Under the pieces are notes generated by a model. The model searched no databases and was not told the origin of the DNA. It saw only the letters and a program-made list of their open reading frames with translations. A DNA stretch of 64,000 nucleotides from Hydrogenophaga sp. (GTDB lineage: Bacteria > Pseudomonadota > Gammaproteobacteria > Burkholderiales > Burkholderiaceae_C), in assembly GCF_011390835.1 (NCBI RefSeq), contig NZ_JAABRQ010000002.1, forward strand, positions 158,807 to 222,806, given 5' to 3'. Position 1 is the stretch's first letter. Each line of letters starts with the position of its first letter. Of this stretch, positions 45,804-54,889 are shown in pieces. The translations under genes were made by a program, and so were the position numbers.

Positions 45804-45830
45804 TCAAGTTTTCCTACAGACCACCGAAAA
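45804..45830 (+). promoter_or_regulatory. Sigma-28 (FliA)-type promoter before the second HDOD gene
   Basis: TCAAGTTT (45804-45811), exactly 11 bases, then ACCGAAAA (45823-45830): seven of eight and six of eight against TAAAGTTT-N11-GCCGATAA. It starts 12 bases after the terminator of HDOD gene 1 and is 50 bases before the ATG. Confidence 0.6.
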
Positions 45831-45880
45831 CTTCCTTAAACCAGGCTTTGTCCATATCGCAAACCACCAGGCAGCACACC

Positions 45881-46705
45881 ATGCAAATCGAAAAGCTCCT
45901 TAAGCAGCCCAATGCACTCCCCGCTGCACCAAAGGTGGTGCGCAAGCTGATTGCCACCTTCGATCAGGAAGAAGTGGACATGAGCCAGGTGGCGGCCCTG
46001 ATCCAGGACGATCCGGTGCTCACCGCCAAGCTGCTGAAGATGGCCAACTCGGCGTTTTTTGGCCTCACCCGCTCGGTGTCCAACGCCAAGGAAGCCATCA
46101 ACGTCCTAGGCCTGATCAAGGTCCGAGCGCTGGTGATCGCTGCCTCGTTCGGCGAGGGATTTCACTGCGTGGGCAGTGTGAACATGAACCAGTTCTGGCG
46201 CTACAGCCTGAACTCGGCCAACCTGGCTCGCTACATCGCGCTGCCGATCCGCATCGACGAGAGCACAGCCTTCACCTCCGGCCTGATCCACAACATCGGT
46301 GAGCTGGTGATGCACGTCGGCATGCCCGAAGCGATGATCGATCTGGAGCGCAGCGTGCCCATGCTCGATCTCAAGCGGGCCAATGCCGAAAAAGGGCTTT
46401 TCGGCTACAGCTACGCCGACGTTGGTGCTGCGCTGGCCAGAGAATGGCACTTCCCCAAACGCATGATCACTGCCATCGAGCACCAGTGCGCACCGTTTGA
46501 AAATGAAACCTACGAGCCGATTGCCGGCGTGGTACACATCGCGTCCTGGCGCGCCCGGGCCGAGGAAGGTCACATGCGCAGCGAAATGCTGATCAACACG
46601 TACCCGGATCCGGTGGGTCTGGCGCTGGGCATCGACCCGGATATCGTGGTCGGCGAGGAGAATCCGGCGCTGACCCGTACCGAAGACGCGTCTGAGCCAG
46701 CCTGA
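45881..46705 (+). CDS. HDOD-domain signalling protein, copy 2
   Basis: 274 residues, the same domain layout as copy 1: VRKLIATFDQEEVDMSQVAALIQDDPVLTAKLLKMANSAFFGLTRSV, then FWRYSLNSANLARYIALPI and LIHNIGELVMHVG. HD residues are again absent. Closely related over its whole length to the gene before it, with a divergent last 30 residues. Separate promoter and terminator between the genes suggest each can be expressed alone. Partner proteins unknown. ATG 45881 has only a weak ribosome site (CCAGGCAGC). Confidence 0.92.
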   Translation: MQIEKLLKQPNALPAAPKVVRKLIATFDQEEVDMSQVAALIQDDPVLTAKLLKMANSAFFGLTRSVSNAKEAINVLGLIKVRALVIAASFGEGFHCVGSVNMNQFWRYSLNSANLARYIALPIRIDESTAFTSGLIHNIGELVMHVGMPEAMIDLERSVPMLDLKRANAEKGLFGYSYADVGAALAREWHFPKRMITAIEHQCAPFENETYEPIAGVVHIASWRARAEEGHMRSEMLINTYPDPVGLALGIDPDIVVGEENPALTRTEDASEPA

Positions 46706-46835
46706 GGTCAGCCAACGCTGGAGCTGTCCGCTGGAGCGGCGAGGCCAAGAGCCTCTATCTTCAAAAGGGCTCTGTGAACCTTGTCTGGGTTGATGACCCA
46801 GTGTCCGAAGCGGGCGTCGGCGACAATCGTTGCCC

Positions 46836-47939
46836 ATGGCTTCCCGTTTTCAGGCGCTTCGCCTCTACGCCGGCCCGAAAGCCTGGCAACACATCAATAG
46901 GCATGGCCTGCAGCCGCAGGACGTGGGCATCATTCCGGCCGCGGCCGGCGGCCCCAAAGGTCTGATCCTCGGACCCATTGACCGCTTTCTGTTTGGTGAC
47001 TGGTTGCCCAGATCCCAACAATCGGTCGACCTGGTGGGCGCCTCCATCGGCGCCTGGCGCATGGCCACGGCCTGCCTCGATCGCGCGGTGCCGGCCTTTG
47101 AGCGTCTGGAGCGCGACTACATCCGCCAGCACTACGAGCTGCCACCTGGGCAGAAACGGCCCAGCGCCGACCAGGTGAGCGGGCAGTTTGGCGAGAACCT
47201 GAGGCTGTTCTACCGCGGCCGCATCGCCGAAGTCATACAACACCCGCGCTACCGCCTGCATGTGGTCACCTCGCGCGGCCGCCATGTGTTGGGTCGGCAG
47301 GGGCCGGTGCGCACGCCCGTGGGCTACCTGGGCGCGTTCGCCGCCAACGCGGTGCACCGCAAGGCGCTGGGCGCCTGGCTGGAGCGGGTAGTGTTCTCGT
47401 CTCCGGGCGACGCAACAGCCGCAGTACCGCTGCCCTTCGCCACCCAGGATTTCCGCACCCGGCAGGTGCCGCTGTCCGAAGCCAACTTCATGGATGCCTT
47501 GCAGGCCAGCTGCTCCATCCCGTTTGTCCTCAACGCGGTGCACGGCATCGAGGGTGCACCGCCTGGCGCCTATTGGGACGGCGGCATCACCGACTACCAC
47601 TTGCACCTGCGCTACCAGCCTCAGGCGGCAGCGCCCATCGTGCTGTACCCGCATTTTCAGCAGCAAGTAGTGCCCGGCTGGCTGGACAAGGTCTGGAAAC
47701 GGCGCCACCGGGCCAGCCCGGCGCTGGACGCCATGCTGGTGATCGCGCCCAGCCCCGTGTGGGTGCGCAGCCTGCCCAACGGCAAGCTGCCCGACCGCAC
47801 CGACTTCACCCGCTACGGCCCCGACCTGGCCGCCCGCGTCGCCGCCTGGAGCGCGGCCACCGCGGCCAGCGTGCAGCTGGCCGAAGAGCTCGCCGCATGG
47901 CTGGAAGACCCAGATCCCGCGGTGGTCGAGCCGCTGTAA
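46836..47939 (+). CDS. Patatin-like phospholipase family protein
   Basis: 367 residues. Glycine loop GGPKG (38-42), nucleophile elbow GASIG with Ser70, and the catalytic Asp in YWDGGITDYH. It lacks a signal peptide and hydrolyses an acyl ester of a lipid, perhaps a phospholipid. A longer C-terminal part (PDRTDFTRYGPDLAARVAAW) has no recognised domain. ATG 46836 is preferred over TTG 46830, six bases before. Next gene trhO is 65 bases away and likely independent. Confidence 0.88.
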   Translation: MASRFQALRLYAGPKAWQHINRHGLQPQDVGIIPAAAGGPKGLILGPIDRFLFGDWLPRSQQSVDLVGASIGAWRMATACLDRAVPAFERLERDYIRQHYELPPGQKRPSADQVSGQFGENLRLFYRGRIAEVIQHPRYRLHVVTSRGRHVLGRQGPVRTPVGYLGAFAANAVHRKALGAWLERVVFSSPGDATAAVPLPFATQDFRTRQVPLSEANFMDALQASCSIPFVLNAVHGIEGAPPGAYWDGGITDYHLHLRYQPQAAAPIVLYPHFQQQVVPGWLDKVWKRRHRASPALDAMLVIAPSPVWVRSLPNGKLPDRTDFTRYGPDLAARVAAWSAATAASVQLAEELAAWLEDPDPAVVEPL

Positions 47940-48004
47940 GTCCCAGAAACAGGGCGCTTTCTGCGCCAGGGGTGCGGCCAAGCAGGCTCAAGGGATAATT
48001 TCGC

Positions 48005-48979
48005 ATGCACCCGAAGACCTCTGCCCCCCAGCCTGCCGCCAGCGCGCGCTACCTCACTGCTGCGCTCTACCAGTTCGTCGATTTGCCCGATTTTGCCGAG
48101 CTGCGTGAGCCGCTGCATGCCTGCTGCGAGCGCCACGGCGTCAAGGGCACGCTGCTGCTGGCGCGGGAAGGCATCAACGGCACCATCGCCGGCTCCGAGG
48201 CGGACGTACACGCGGTGCTGGCCCATTTGCGCGCCGATCCGCGCTTGGCAGGCCTTCCGCACAAAGAATCCTGGAGCGATAAGCCGCCGTTTCTGCGCAT
48301 GAAGGTGCGCCTGAAAAAAGAAATCGTCACGCTGCACGTGCCCGGCCTCGATCCGAATCAAACCGTGGGCCAGTACGTCAAGCCGCAGGACTGGAACGCC
48401 TTGCTGGCCGACCCTGAGGTGCTGGTGGTCGACACCCGTAACGACTACGAGGTGGCCATCGGCAGCTTTGCCGGCGCGGTCAACCCTCACATCAAGACCT
48501 TCACCGAGCTACCCGCCTGGTTGGATGCGCAAGACCGGCTGCGGGGCGAGGCCGGCAAAAAGACCAAGGTCGCCATGTTCTGCACCGGCGGCATCCGCTG
48601 CGAAAAATCCACCGCACTGATGAAGATGCGCGGTTTTGAAGAGGTCTACCACCTGCAAGGCGGCATCCTGAAGTACCTGGAAGAGGTGCCTCGGGAGAGC
48701 AGCCAGTGGCAGGGCGAGTGCTTCGTGTTTGACGAACGCGTCAGCGTCGGCCACGGCCTGGCGCCCGGGCCTCACGAACTGTGCCGCTCCTGCCGCTGGC
48801 CACTCGGCGTGGCCGACAAGGCCTCAGCGCACTACATCAAAGGCGTGAGCTGCGAACACTGCCACGATCTCAGAACCCCGGAAGAGAAGGCCCGTCTGGC
48901 CGAGCGGCAACGGCAGGTGGAACTGGCCGAGGCACGGGGAGAGGTGCATGTGGGTGCCCGCATGCCCCATCTCGAATAA
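48005..48979 (+). CDS. trhO: tRNA uridine(34) hydroxylase (rhodanese-like TrhO/YceA)
   Basis: 324 residues. N-terminal ferredoxin-like UPF0176 part ([21 protein letters not shown]), a rhodanese domain with active Cys193 in [13 protein letters not shown], and a C-terminal cysteine-rich part (CRSCRWPL and CEHC). TrhO makes 5-hydroxyuridine at tRNA position 34 as an oxygen-dependent first step. Standard length and all motifs intact. Confidence 0.94.
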   Translation: MHPKTSAPQPAASARYLTAALYQFVDLPDFAELREPLHACCERHGVKGTLLLAREGINGTIAGSEADVHAVLAHLRADPRLAGLPHKESWSDKPPFLRMKVRLKKEIVTLHVPGLDPNQTVGQYVKPQDWNALLADPEVLVVDTRNDYEVAIGSFAGAVNPHIKTFTELPAWLDAQDRLRGEAGKKTKVAMFCTGGIRCEKSTALMKMRGFEEVYHLQGGILKYLEEVPRESSQWQGECFVFDERVSVGHGLAPGPHELCRSCRWPLGVADKASAHYIKGVSCEHCHDLRTPEEKARLAERQRQVELAEARGEVHVGARMPHLE

Positions 48980-49222
48980 AGCACCTTCATCTTTAGACTT
49001 CACATGCGATATCGACAAAACGATGTTGTTTTATAAAGAAAATATGGCCCATAAAAATCGCTGATAGACAGAATCAGTCAGACTGCGCCTCAACTCATCA
49101 TCAGAGGCGTCTGAATTTAAGATATCACCTCATAAACAAGAGAAAGACCATTGTTTTAAAACGACTTTTAGATTATTCAATTTGCTTATACCTGCTCACC
49201 AAAGAGGAGAGGCAGCCGATGA
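48980..49222. other. AT-rich intergenic island of about 240 bases
   Basis: GC content falls to about 40 percent by eye between genes of about 65 percent. It lies between the 3' ends of convergent trhO and the Fe-ADH gene. It holds an imperfect hairpin (TCAGAC 49078-49083 and GCCTC 49087-49091 against GAGGCGTCTGA 49104-49114) and no open frame of note. No target-site duplication or attachment core found. Could be a foreign remnant or a site for a DNA-bending protein. Confidence 0.6.
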
Positions 49223-50359
49223 TCACATCGCCGCTTCCAGCATCGCCAGGTAGTCGGCAGGCGTGGCGATCCTTGGATTGGTCTTGTGGCAGTGATCAGC
49301 CAGGGCCCCTTCAATGACCCGGTCAAACAGGTCGGGTGTCACCCCCATGGCGGCCAAGCCGGAAGGCAGTCCCAATCGGGCATTCATGGCGGTGATGGCG
49401 CCGGGCACTTCGCTGCCTTGACCCAGGCCCATGGCGTGGGCCATGCGATCCAGGCGTCGCTCCTTCTTCATGGATTCGGCCTCGGCGTTGAACCGGATCA
49501 CGGCGGGCAAGAACATGGCGTTGAGCGTGCCATGGTGCAGGCGCGGGTCCACACCACCCAGGCTGTGGCTCAGCGAGTGCACACAGCCCAGGCCCTTCTG
49601 GAACGCCATGGCACCTTGCATGCTGGCGCTCATCATGTTGAGCCGGGCCTCTCGATCGCTGCCGTCGCGGGTGGCGCGCTTGATGTGGGCCCAGCCACGC
49701 GCCAGACCATCCAGCGCGATGCCATCGGCCGGCGGGTTGAAGGGCTCAGCCATGAAGGTTTCCATGCAGTGGGCAATGGCGTCCATGCCGGTGGCAGCGG
49801 TGAGCATGGGTGGCAAACCCAGCGTGAGTTCGGGGTCGAGCAGGGCGGTCTTGGGCACCAGAAACCAGCTGTGAAAGCCGAGCTTGCGGCCGTCCTCTAC
49901 GATCACAATGGCACCGCGCGCCACCTCGCTGCCGGTGCCCGCCGTGGTCGGTACGGCAATGATGGGAGGCACTAGATCAGTGATCTTGGCTGAGCCACCC
50001 TCGATGGTGGCGTAGGTCTTGAGCGGGCCCGTGTGGACCGCAGCGATGGCTGCACCCTTGGCGCAGTCGATGGCGCTGCCACCACCCAGCGCGATCAGGC
50101 CGTCGCAATGTTCGGTCTGGTATACCTGCACCGCTCCACGCACGGCGGCTTCGGTGGGGTTGGACGGTGTGGCGTCAAACACGGCGGGCTTCAGGCCGGG
50201 CAGGGCAGCCAGCACCTTGTCGACCAGGCCGGCGGCCTTGACCCCGGCGTCGGTCACGATCAAGGGCCGGGTGATGCCGACCCGCTCACACTCGGTTTGC
50301 AGCTGCGACACGGCGCCGAAGTCGATCAGGATGTTGGTGATGTACAGAATCTGGGCCAT
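49223..50359 (-). CDS. Iron-containing alcohol dehydrogenase (group III)
   Basis: 378 residues. NAD-binding [11 protein letters not shown] near 95, PTTAGTGSE near 147 and metal ligands in [13 protein letters not shown] (Asp, His) and [12 protein letters not shown] (two His). Fe-ADH family members oxidise alcohols such as 1,3-propanediol, lactaldehyde or butanol; the substrate is not predictable. ATG 50359 begins [15 protein letters not shown], the family start; the frame stays open 18 more codons but only as GC-rich repeat copy 7. Not clearly linked to its neighbours. Confidence 0.93.
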   Translation of the reverse strand: MAQILYITNILIDFGAVSQLQTECERVGITRPLIVTDAGVKAAGLVDKVLAALPGLKPAVFDATPSNPTEAAVRGAVQVYQTEHCDGLIALGGGSAIDCAKGAAIAAVHTGPLKTYATIEGGSAKITDLVPPIIAVPTTAGTGSEVARGAIVIVEDGRKLGFHSWFLVPKTALLDPELTLGLPPMLTAATGMDAIAHCMETFMAEPFNPPADGIALDGLARGWAHIKRATRDGSDREARLNMMSASMQGAMAFQKGLGCVHSLSHSLGGVDPRLHHGTLNAMFLPAVIRFNAEAESMKKERRLDRMAHAMGLGQGSEVPGAITAMNARLGLPSGLAAMGVTPDLFDRVIEGALADHCHKTNPRIATPADYLAMLEAAM

Positions 50360-50370
50360 GAGGATGTCCA

Positions 50371-50452
50371 AGCCCCCTGCGCCGCTTCGCGTCTTCCCTC
50401 TGGGAGACCACACCTGTGGCCCGGCGAAGCCGGTTCCACGGTGTGCGCTGGG
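50371..50452 (+). repeat. Dispersed GC-rich repeat, copy 7
   Basis: CCCCCTGCGCCGCTTCGCGTC, TTCCCTCTGGGAGACC and GGCCCGGCGAAGCCGGTTCC in order, continuing ACGGTGTG. Lies just upstream of the Fe-ADH start on its coding strand side, unlike the other copies, which follow genes. Confidence 0.88.
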
Positions 50453-50591
50453 GGCGCTGCTTCGATGGGGGCAACAGTGATGCCCAGCGCAACACTAAGG
50501 TGACTATACGGGTCTGCGCGCCGAGCGCGGCGTCACTCGCGGGTCACCCGCATCCGGGTGCTCGGGGCGGGCGAGGGCAGAATGGCAGCGC

Positions 50592-51577
50592 ATGTCCTAC
50601 CACCCCAACCCACGCGCCCTGCTCACGCCAGCCATGCGGGGCGTGCTCGACCGCATAGCCCGCGCAGGTCACCCGCCCATGCACGCGCTGACGCCCGCCC
50701 AGGCCAAGCTGGCCTATGAGGCAGGCGCTGGCGTGCTCGACATCCCGCTGCACAAGCTGCCCCGAGTGGAAAACTTGCGCATTCCCACGCGCGATGGCGC
50801 CAGTCTGCGAGCACAGCTGACCGCACCCGCCAGCGAGCAGCCGCTGCCGGTGCTGCTGTACTTTCACGGTGGCGGCTTCACCGTGGGCAGCATGGCCACC
50901 CACGAGCCGCTGTGCCGGCACCTGGCTCATCTGGCCCATTGCGCGGTGATCTCGGTCGACTACCGACTCGCCCCTGAAAACCCGTTTCCCGCTGCCGTGC
51001 ACGACGCCTGGGACAGCCTGTCCTGGCTTCGCGAACGGGCGACAGCAATGGCGCTGGACAGCCAGCTCATCGCCCTGGGTGGTGACAGCGCCGGTGGCAC
51101 GCTGGCGGCGGTCACCGCCATTGCAGCGCGCGACGCAGGCTGGCCGCTGGCGCTGCAACTGCTCTTCTATCCAGGCACCGCAGGTCACCAGGACACCGCT
51201 ACACACACAAGACCTTTGCCCAAGGCTTCCTGCTGGAAGAACCGCACATCAGCTACTTCTTTGGCCATTACCTGCGCAGTGCGGCCGACCGCGATGACTG
51301 GCGCTTTGCGCCACTCGACGGGGTGGACGACACCGGCCACCCGCGCGACCTGGACGGCGTGGCACCCGCCTGGATTGGCCTGGCCGAATGCGACCCGCTG
51401 ACCGAGGAAGGCGTGCTGTACGCCGATCGCCTGCGCCTGGGTGGCGTGGCGGTGGACCTGGAGATTTACCGTGGCGTGGTGCACGGCTTCATCCAGTTTG
51501 GTCGGGCCATTCCCGAGGCCATGACCGCCCACAACGACGCGGCGCGCGCCCTGCGCCAAGCCTTTGGAGCCCATTGA
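50592..51577 (+). pseudogene. HSL-type alpha/beta hydrolase gene split by a CA-tract frameshift
   Basis: Frame one gives 206 good residues: FHGGG (oxyanion hole, 91-95), GDSAGG with nucleophile Ser166, then at a (CA)n tract (51200-51210) the frame breaks and ends at 51401. From the tract onward the next frame reads HKTFAQGFLLEEPHIS and continues to 51577 with the catalytic Asp (AECDPLT) and His (VVHGFIQF). Removing one CA restores a 327-residue esterase of the hormone-sensitive-lipase family. As sequenced the product lacks both Asp and His and would be inactive. It might be a sequencing error, real decay or a slippage switch. Confidence 0.85.
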
Positions 51578-52447
51578 ATGACCACCTCACTCTGCCGAGC
51601 CGACTTCCGCTTCTTTCACCGCCTGCGCGTGCGATGGGCCGAGGTGGATATGCAGAAGATCGTGTTCAACGCGCACTACCTGATGTACTTCGACACCGCG
51701 ATCGCCGACTACTGGCGCGCACTGGCCCTGCCTTACCAGGCCACCATGGACAGCCTAGGTGGCGACCTGTATGTGGTCAAGGCGACGGTGGAGTTTCATG
51801 CCTCGGCCGAGGTCGACGACCAGATCGAAGTGGCCATGAAGTGCACCCGCATCGGCAACTCGTCCATGGTCTTCACCGGCGCCATCTTCCGCGGTGAGCA
51901 ACACCTAATATCGGGTGAAATCGTGTATGTGTTCGCCGACCCGGCCAGCCAGACCTCGCGGCCTGTGCCCCCCGCTCTCAGAGAAACCCTGCTGGGCTAC
52001 GAGGCGGGCGAGCCAATGCTGGTGCTGAAGACGGGCGACTGGGAAACGCTGAGGGCTGACGCGCAGCGCATCCGCACCGAGGTGTTTGTTCAGGAGCAGC
52101 AGATTCCCAAGGAACTGGAATGGGACGCGGCCGATGCCACGGCGTTGCACGCGGTGGCCTACAACCGGCTGGGTGAAGCCGTAGCCACCGGGCGGCTGCT
52201 ACCACACCAGCCCGGGGTGGTGAAGATCGGCCGCATGGCCGTCAACCGGGTGCTGCGCGGCGGCCAGGTGGGCCGCCAGGTGTTGCACGCCCTGATGGAC
52301 GCTGCGGCCCAGCGCGGCGAACGCGAAGTGATGCTGCACGCCCAGCGCAGCGCCGAGGGTTTTTACCGCCGATTGGGCTTTGCGCAACGCGGCGAACCGT
52401 TCGAAGAGGCTGGCATTGGCCATGTGGAGATGTTCACCAGGCTGTAA
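51578..52447 (+). CDS. YbgC-like thioesterase fused to GNAT acetyltransferase
   Basis: 289 residues. The first about 140 residues are a hotdog thioesterase of the YbgC/FadM group: VRWAEVDMQKIVFNAHYLMYFD, with Asp24 the catalytic acid. From about 150 on is an ElaA-like GNAT domain (QRIRTEVFVQEQQIPKELEWD, KIGRMAVNRVLRGGQVGRQVLHALMDAA). Both active sites look whole. It starts one base after the stop of the broken esterase frame, so the two were one operon. The fusion couples acyl-CoA hydrolysis with acyl transfer; a joint substrate is inference. Confidence 0.9.
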   Translation: MTTSLCRADFRFFHRLRVRWAEVDMQKIVFNAHYLMYFDTAIADYWRALALPYQATMDSLGGDLYVVKATVEFHASAEVDDQIEVAMKCTRIGNSSMVFTGAIFRGEQHLISGEIVYVFADPASQTSRPVPPALRETLLGYEAGEPMLVLKTGDWETLRADAQRIRTEVFVQEQQIPKELEWDAADATALHAVAYNRLGEAVATGRLLPHQPGVVKIGRMAVNRVLRGGQVGRQVLHALMDAAAQRGEREVMLHAQRSAEGFYRRLGFAQRGEPFEEAGIGHVEMFTRL

Positions 52448-52590
52448 CCAGCCGTGACCGGCTCGGGCGAGCTAGGTAAGGGCAGCCAGGGATGCGGCGA
52501 CAATAGCCGGCTGCAACGGCACGGCATAGGCACGCTGTCTGCGGGCCGCGCGCCAATCAGCGCCGCCAGACCCTCACCCATTCCCCATTC

Positions 52591-54882
52591 ATGGCCAAGA
52601 AAAAACGCATCCCTTCACCCACAACGGGCAACAACGGCGCTGCGGCGAGGCCGGCTTTGGCACCGTCCGCTGAGGAGGCGCCCGCCTCGGTGAAAGTTCG
52701 TCCGCCAACTGCAACCCCCACCCCGGCCCTGCCGGGCGAGGTGCTCAAGGACGACTGGACGGTGGCCATCCTGGCATTGATGATGTTCCTGGCCCCGGCG
52801 CTGGGCGTACCCAACGAGGAGATGCTGCAGGACACGCTCAAGTCCATCGTGGTGTCATTTGCGGCGCTGAGCGCCGGGATGGCGTTCTTCTGGAACCAGC
52901 GCAATCGTACTCAGCCTCTGCGCTGGCATGGCCTGATGTGGCTGCCGCTGCTGCTCACGTTGTACGCACTGGGCAGCATGGTCTGGTCGCACACCTACCT
53001 GGCCGGCGTGGAAGCCATCCGCTGGTTCATCTTCTCGCTGCTCCTATGGCTGGGCCTGAACACGCTGGACCGCGAGCGCCTGCCAACCCTGGCCTGGGGT
53101 ATTCACGCGGGCGCGGTGGTGGCGTCGTTGTGGACGGCCCTTCAATACTGGACTGACTTCACGTTTTTCCCCCAGGGCCCCAACCCAGCGTCGACCTTCG
53201 TCAACCGCAACTTTTTCGCCGAGTTCGTGGTCTGCACGCTGCCGTTTTCGGTCTACCTGCTGACCCGTGCCAAAAGCAGCGCCACCGTGGCCTTGCTGGC
53301 GTTCTCGATCGGCTTCAACCTGGTTGCCATGTTCATGACCGGCACGCGCTCGGCGCTGCTGGCCTTTTTTGCGCTGCTGGTGGTGCTGCCCTTCATCGTC
53401 TGGCGCTACCGCCAGCACATGGCGCTGTCCGGGTGGGACGCTGGGCGGCGCATCCTGGCGGGCGGCCTGATCGTGGCCACTGTGATCGGCCTGGGTTTGA
53501 TCACCACCGGCAACCCCAAGATGGTGGAAGAACACCGTCTGGAGGGCCGTGGGCTCAATGCGCTGGAGCGCAGCTTTGCGCGCGCCAAATCCATGGCGGT
53601 CACTGAGGAGTACACCGAACGTTCGTTCTCGGTGCGCTGGGTCATGTGGAGGGCCACCGGTCGCATCATCCAGGCCCGGCCTCTGACGGGCGTGGGTGCT
53701 GGCGCCTGGGAAGTGGACATTCCGCTGTACCAGGAAGCTGGCTCGCAGCTGGAGACCGACTACTACGTGCACAACGAGGTCCTGCAGCTGCTAGCCGAAT
53801 ACGGTCTGGCCGGCTGGATCTTCCTGCTGGCGCTGCTGGCCTACCTCAGCCGTGCAGCCTGGCGCACCTGGCGCCTGAGCGGGGACGAGGCGCGCCAGGA
53901 AGGCATGTTGCGCGCCACCACGCTGGCTGCGCTGATGGCGTTTCTGATTGTCAGCAACGCCGGCTTTCCCTGGCGCATGGCCAGCACCGGCGCGCTGTTC
54001 GCCCTGTGCCTTGCCATCCTGGCTGCGTCGGACGCACGACTGGCGCAGCGCGGCTGGTCGGTGGCTACGCGGCTGAGCTGGAAGCCCGCGTTTTCCCAGG
54101 TCGGCGCCGTGGCCACCATGGGCTGCCTGGCGCTGGCGGCCTACATTACCCAGCAGGCGGCAGCCACCGAAAGCCTGATCGTGCGCGCGACCAAAATTGC
54201 CCTATCGGTGAGCCAGTCAGGTGACTACAACAGCCCCAGGTGGATCAAGCAGCGCGAAGAGATGCTAGACCTGATCCGTCGCGGCATTGACATCAACCCG
54301 CACTACCGCAAGATCACCCCCATGGTGGCCGATGAACTGGCCAAGTGGGGCGACTGGACCAACGCGGTCTGGATCTGGGAATCGGTGCTGGGATCAAGGC
54401 CGTATGTGACGGCCATCATGAGCAACGTGGCGCGAGGCTACGCCCAGATGGGCGAGCCCGACAAGGCCATGGCCATGCTGGAGCGCGCCAAGGTGCTGCA
54501 ACCGATGGCGCCGTCAGTGCGCTCGCTGGAAGTCATCCTCCTGAGCCGCAACGGCAACGAACCCAAAGCCCTGGCCATGGCGCGCGAGGACATCCTGGCC
54601 GAGCGCTACGACTACGACATGGTCAACACCGGCTACGTGCTGGCTATGCGCGCCAAAGACTACGACCTCGCCATCAAATCAATGGAGCTGCGCAACAAGG
54701 GCTGGCCGGCGAACAAGCTCGATGCCGACGCCAAGCTCGGCAACGCCTGGATCGGCAAGGGCGACACGAACAAGGCAATGGAGTTTTTCCGCGCCGCCAT
54801 GGCCGCCACACCGCCAGGCCAGGAGCAGGCCACGCTGAACATGATTCCGCAGGCGCTCTGGCCGATGCTACAGAAACCATAG
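52591..54882 (+). CDS. O-antigen ligase / Wzy-like family membrane protein with C-terminal TPR region
   Basis: 763 residues. Ala/Pro-rich cytoplasmic N-terminus (1-50), about twelve membrane segments (from VAILALMMFLAPAL to residue about 520), and a TPR-like region (about 560-740) with PDKAMAMLERAKVLQPM and GKGDTNKAMEFFRAAMAA. The Wzy_C section contains NRNFFAEFV, GTRSALLAFFALL and YVHNEVLQLLAEYGLAG, in which the His is conserved in O-antigen ligases and PglL-type oligosaccharyltransferases. Periplasmic TPR fits the PglL type (pilin O-glycosylation), but no pilin gene is nearby. Substrate unknown. Confidence 0.85.
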   Translation: MAKKKRIPSPTTGNNGAAARPALAPSAEEAPASVKVRPPTATPTPALPGEVLKDDWTVAILALMMFLAPALGVPNEEMLQDTLKSIVVSFAALSAGMAFFWNQRNRTQPLRWHGLMWLPLLLTLYALGSMVWSHTYLAGVEAIRWFIFSLLLWLGLNTLDRERLPTLAWGIHAGAVVASLWTALQYWTDFTFFPQGPNPASTFVNRNFFAEFVVCTLPFSVYLLTRAKSSATVALLAFSIGFNLVAMFMTGTRSALLAFFALLVVLPFIVWRYRQHMALSGWDAGRRILAGGLIVATVIGLGLITTGNPKMVEEHRLEGRGLNALERSFARAKSMAVTEEYTERSFSVRWVMWRATGRIIQARPLTGVGAGAWEVDIPLYQEAGSQLETDYYVHNEVLQLLAEYGLAGWIFLLALLAYLSRAAWRTWRLSGDEARQEGMLRATTLAALMAFLIVSNAGFPWRMASTGALFALCLAILAASDARLAQRGWSVATRLSWKPAFSQVGAVATMGCLALAAYITQQAAATESLIVRATKIALSVSQSGDYNSPRWIKQREEMLDLIRRGIDINPHYRKITPMVADELAKWGDWTNAVWIWESVLGSRPYVTAIMSNVARGYAQMGEPDKAMAMLERAKVLQPMAPSVRSLEVILLSRNGNEPKALAMAREDILAERYDYDMVNTGYVLAMRAKDYDLAIKSMELRNKGWPANKLDADAKLGNAWIGKGDTNKAMEFFRAAMAATPPGQEQATLNMIPQALWPMLQKP

Positions 54883-54889
54883 CAACACC

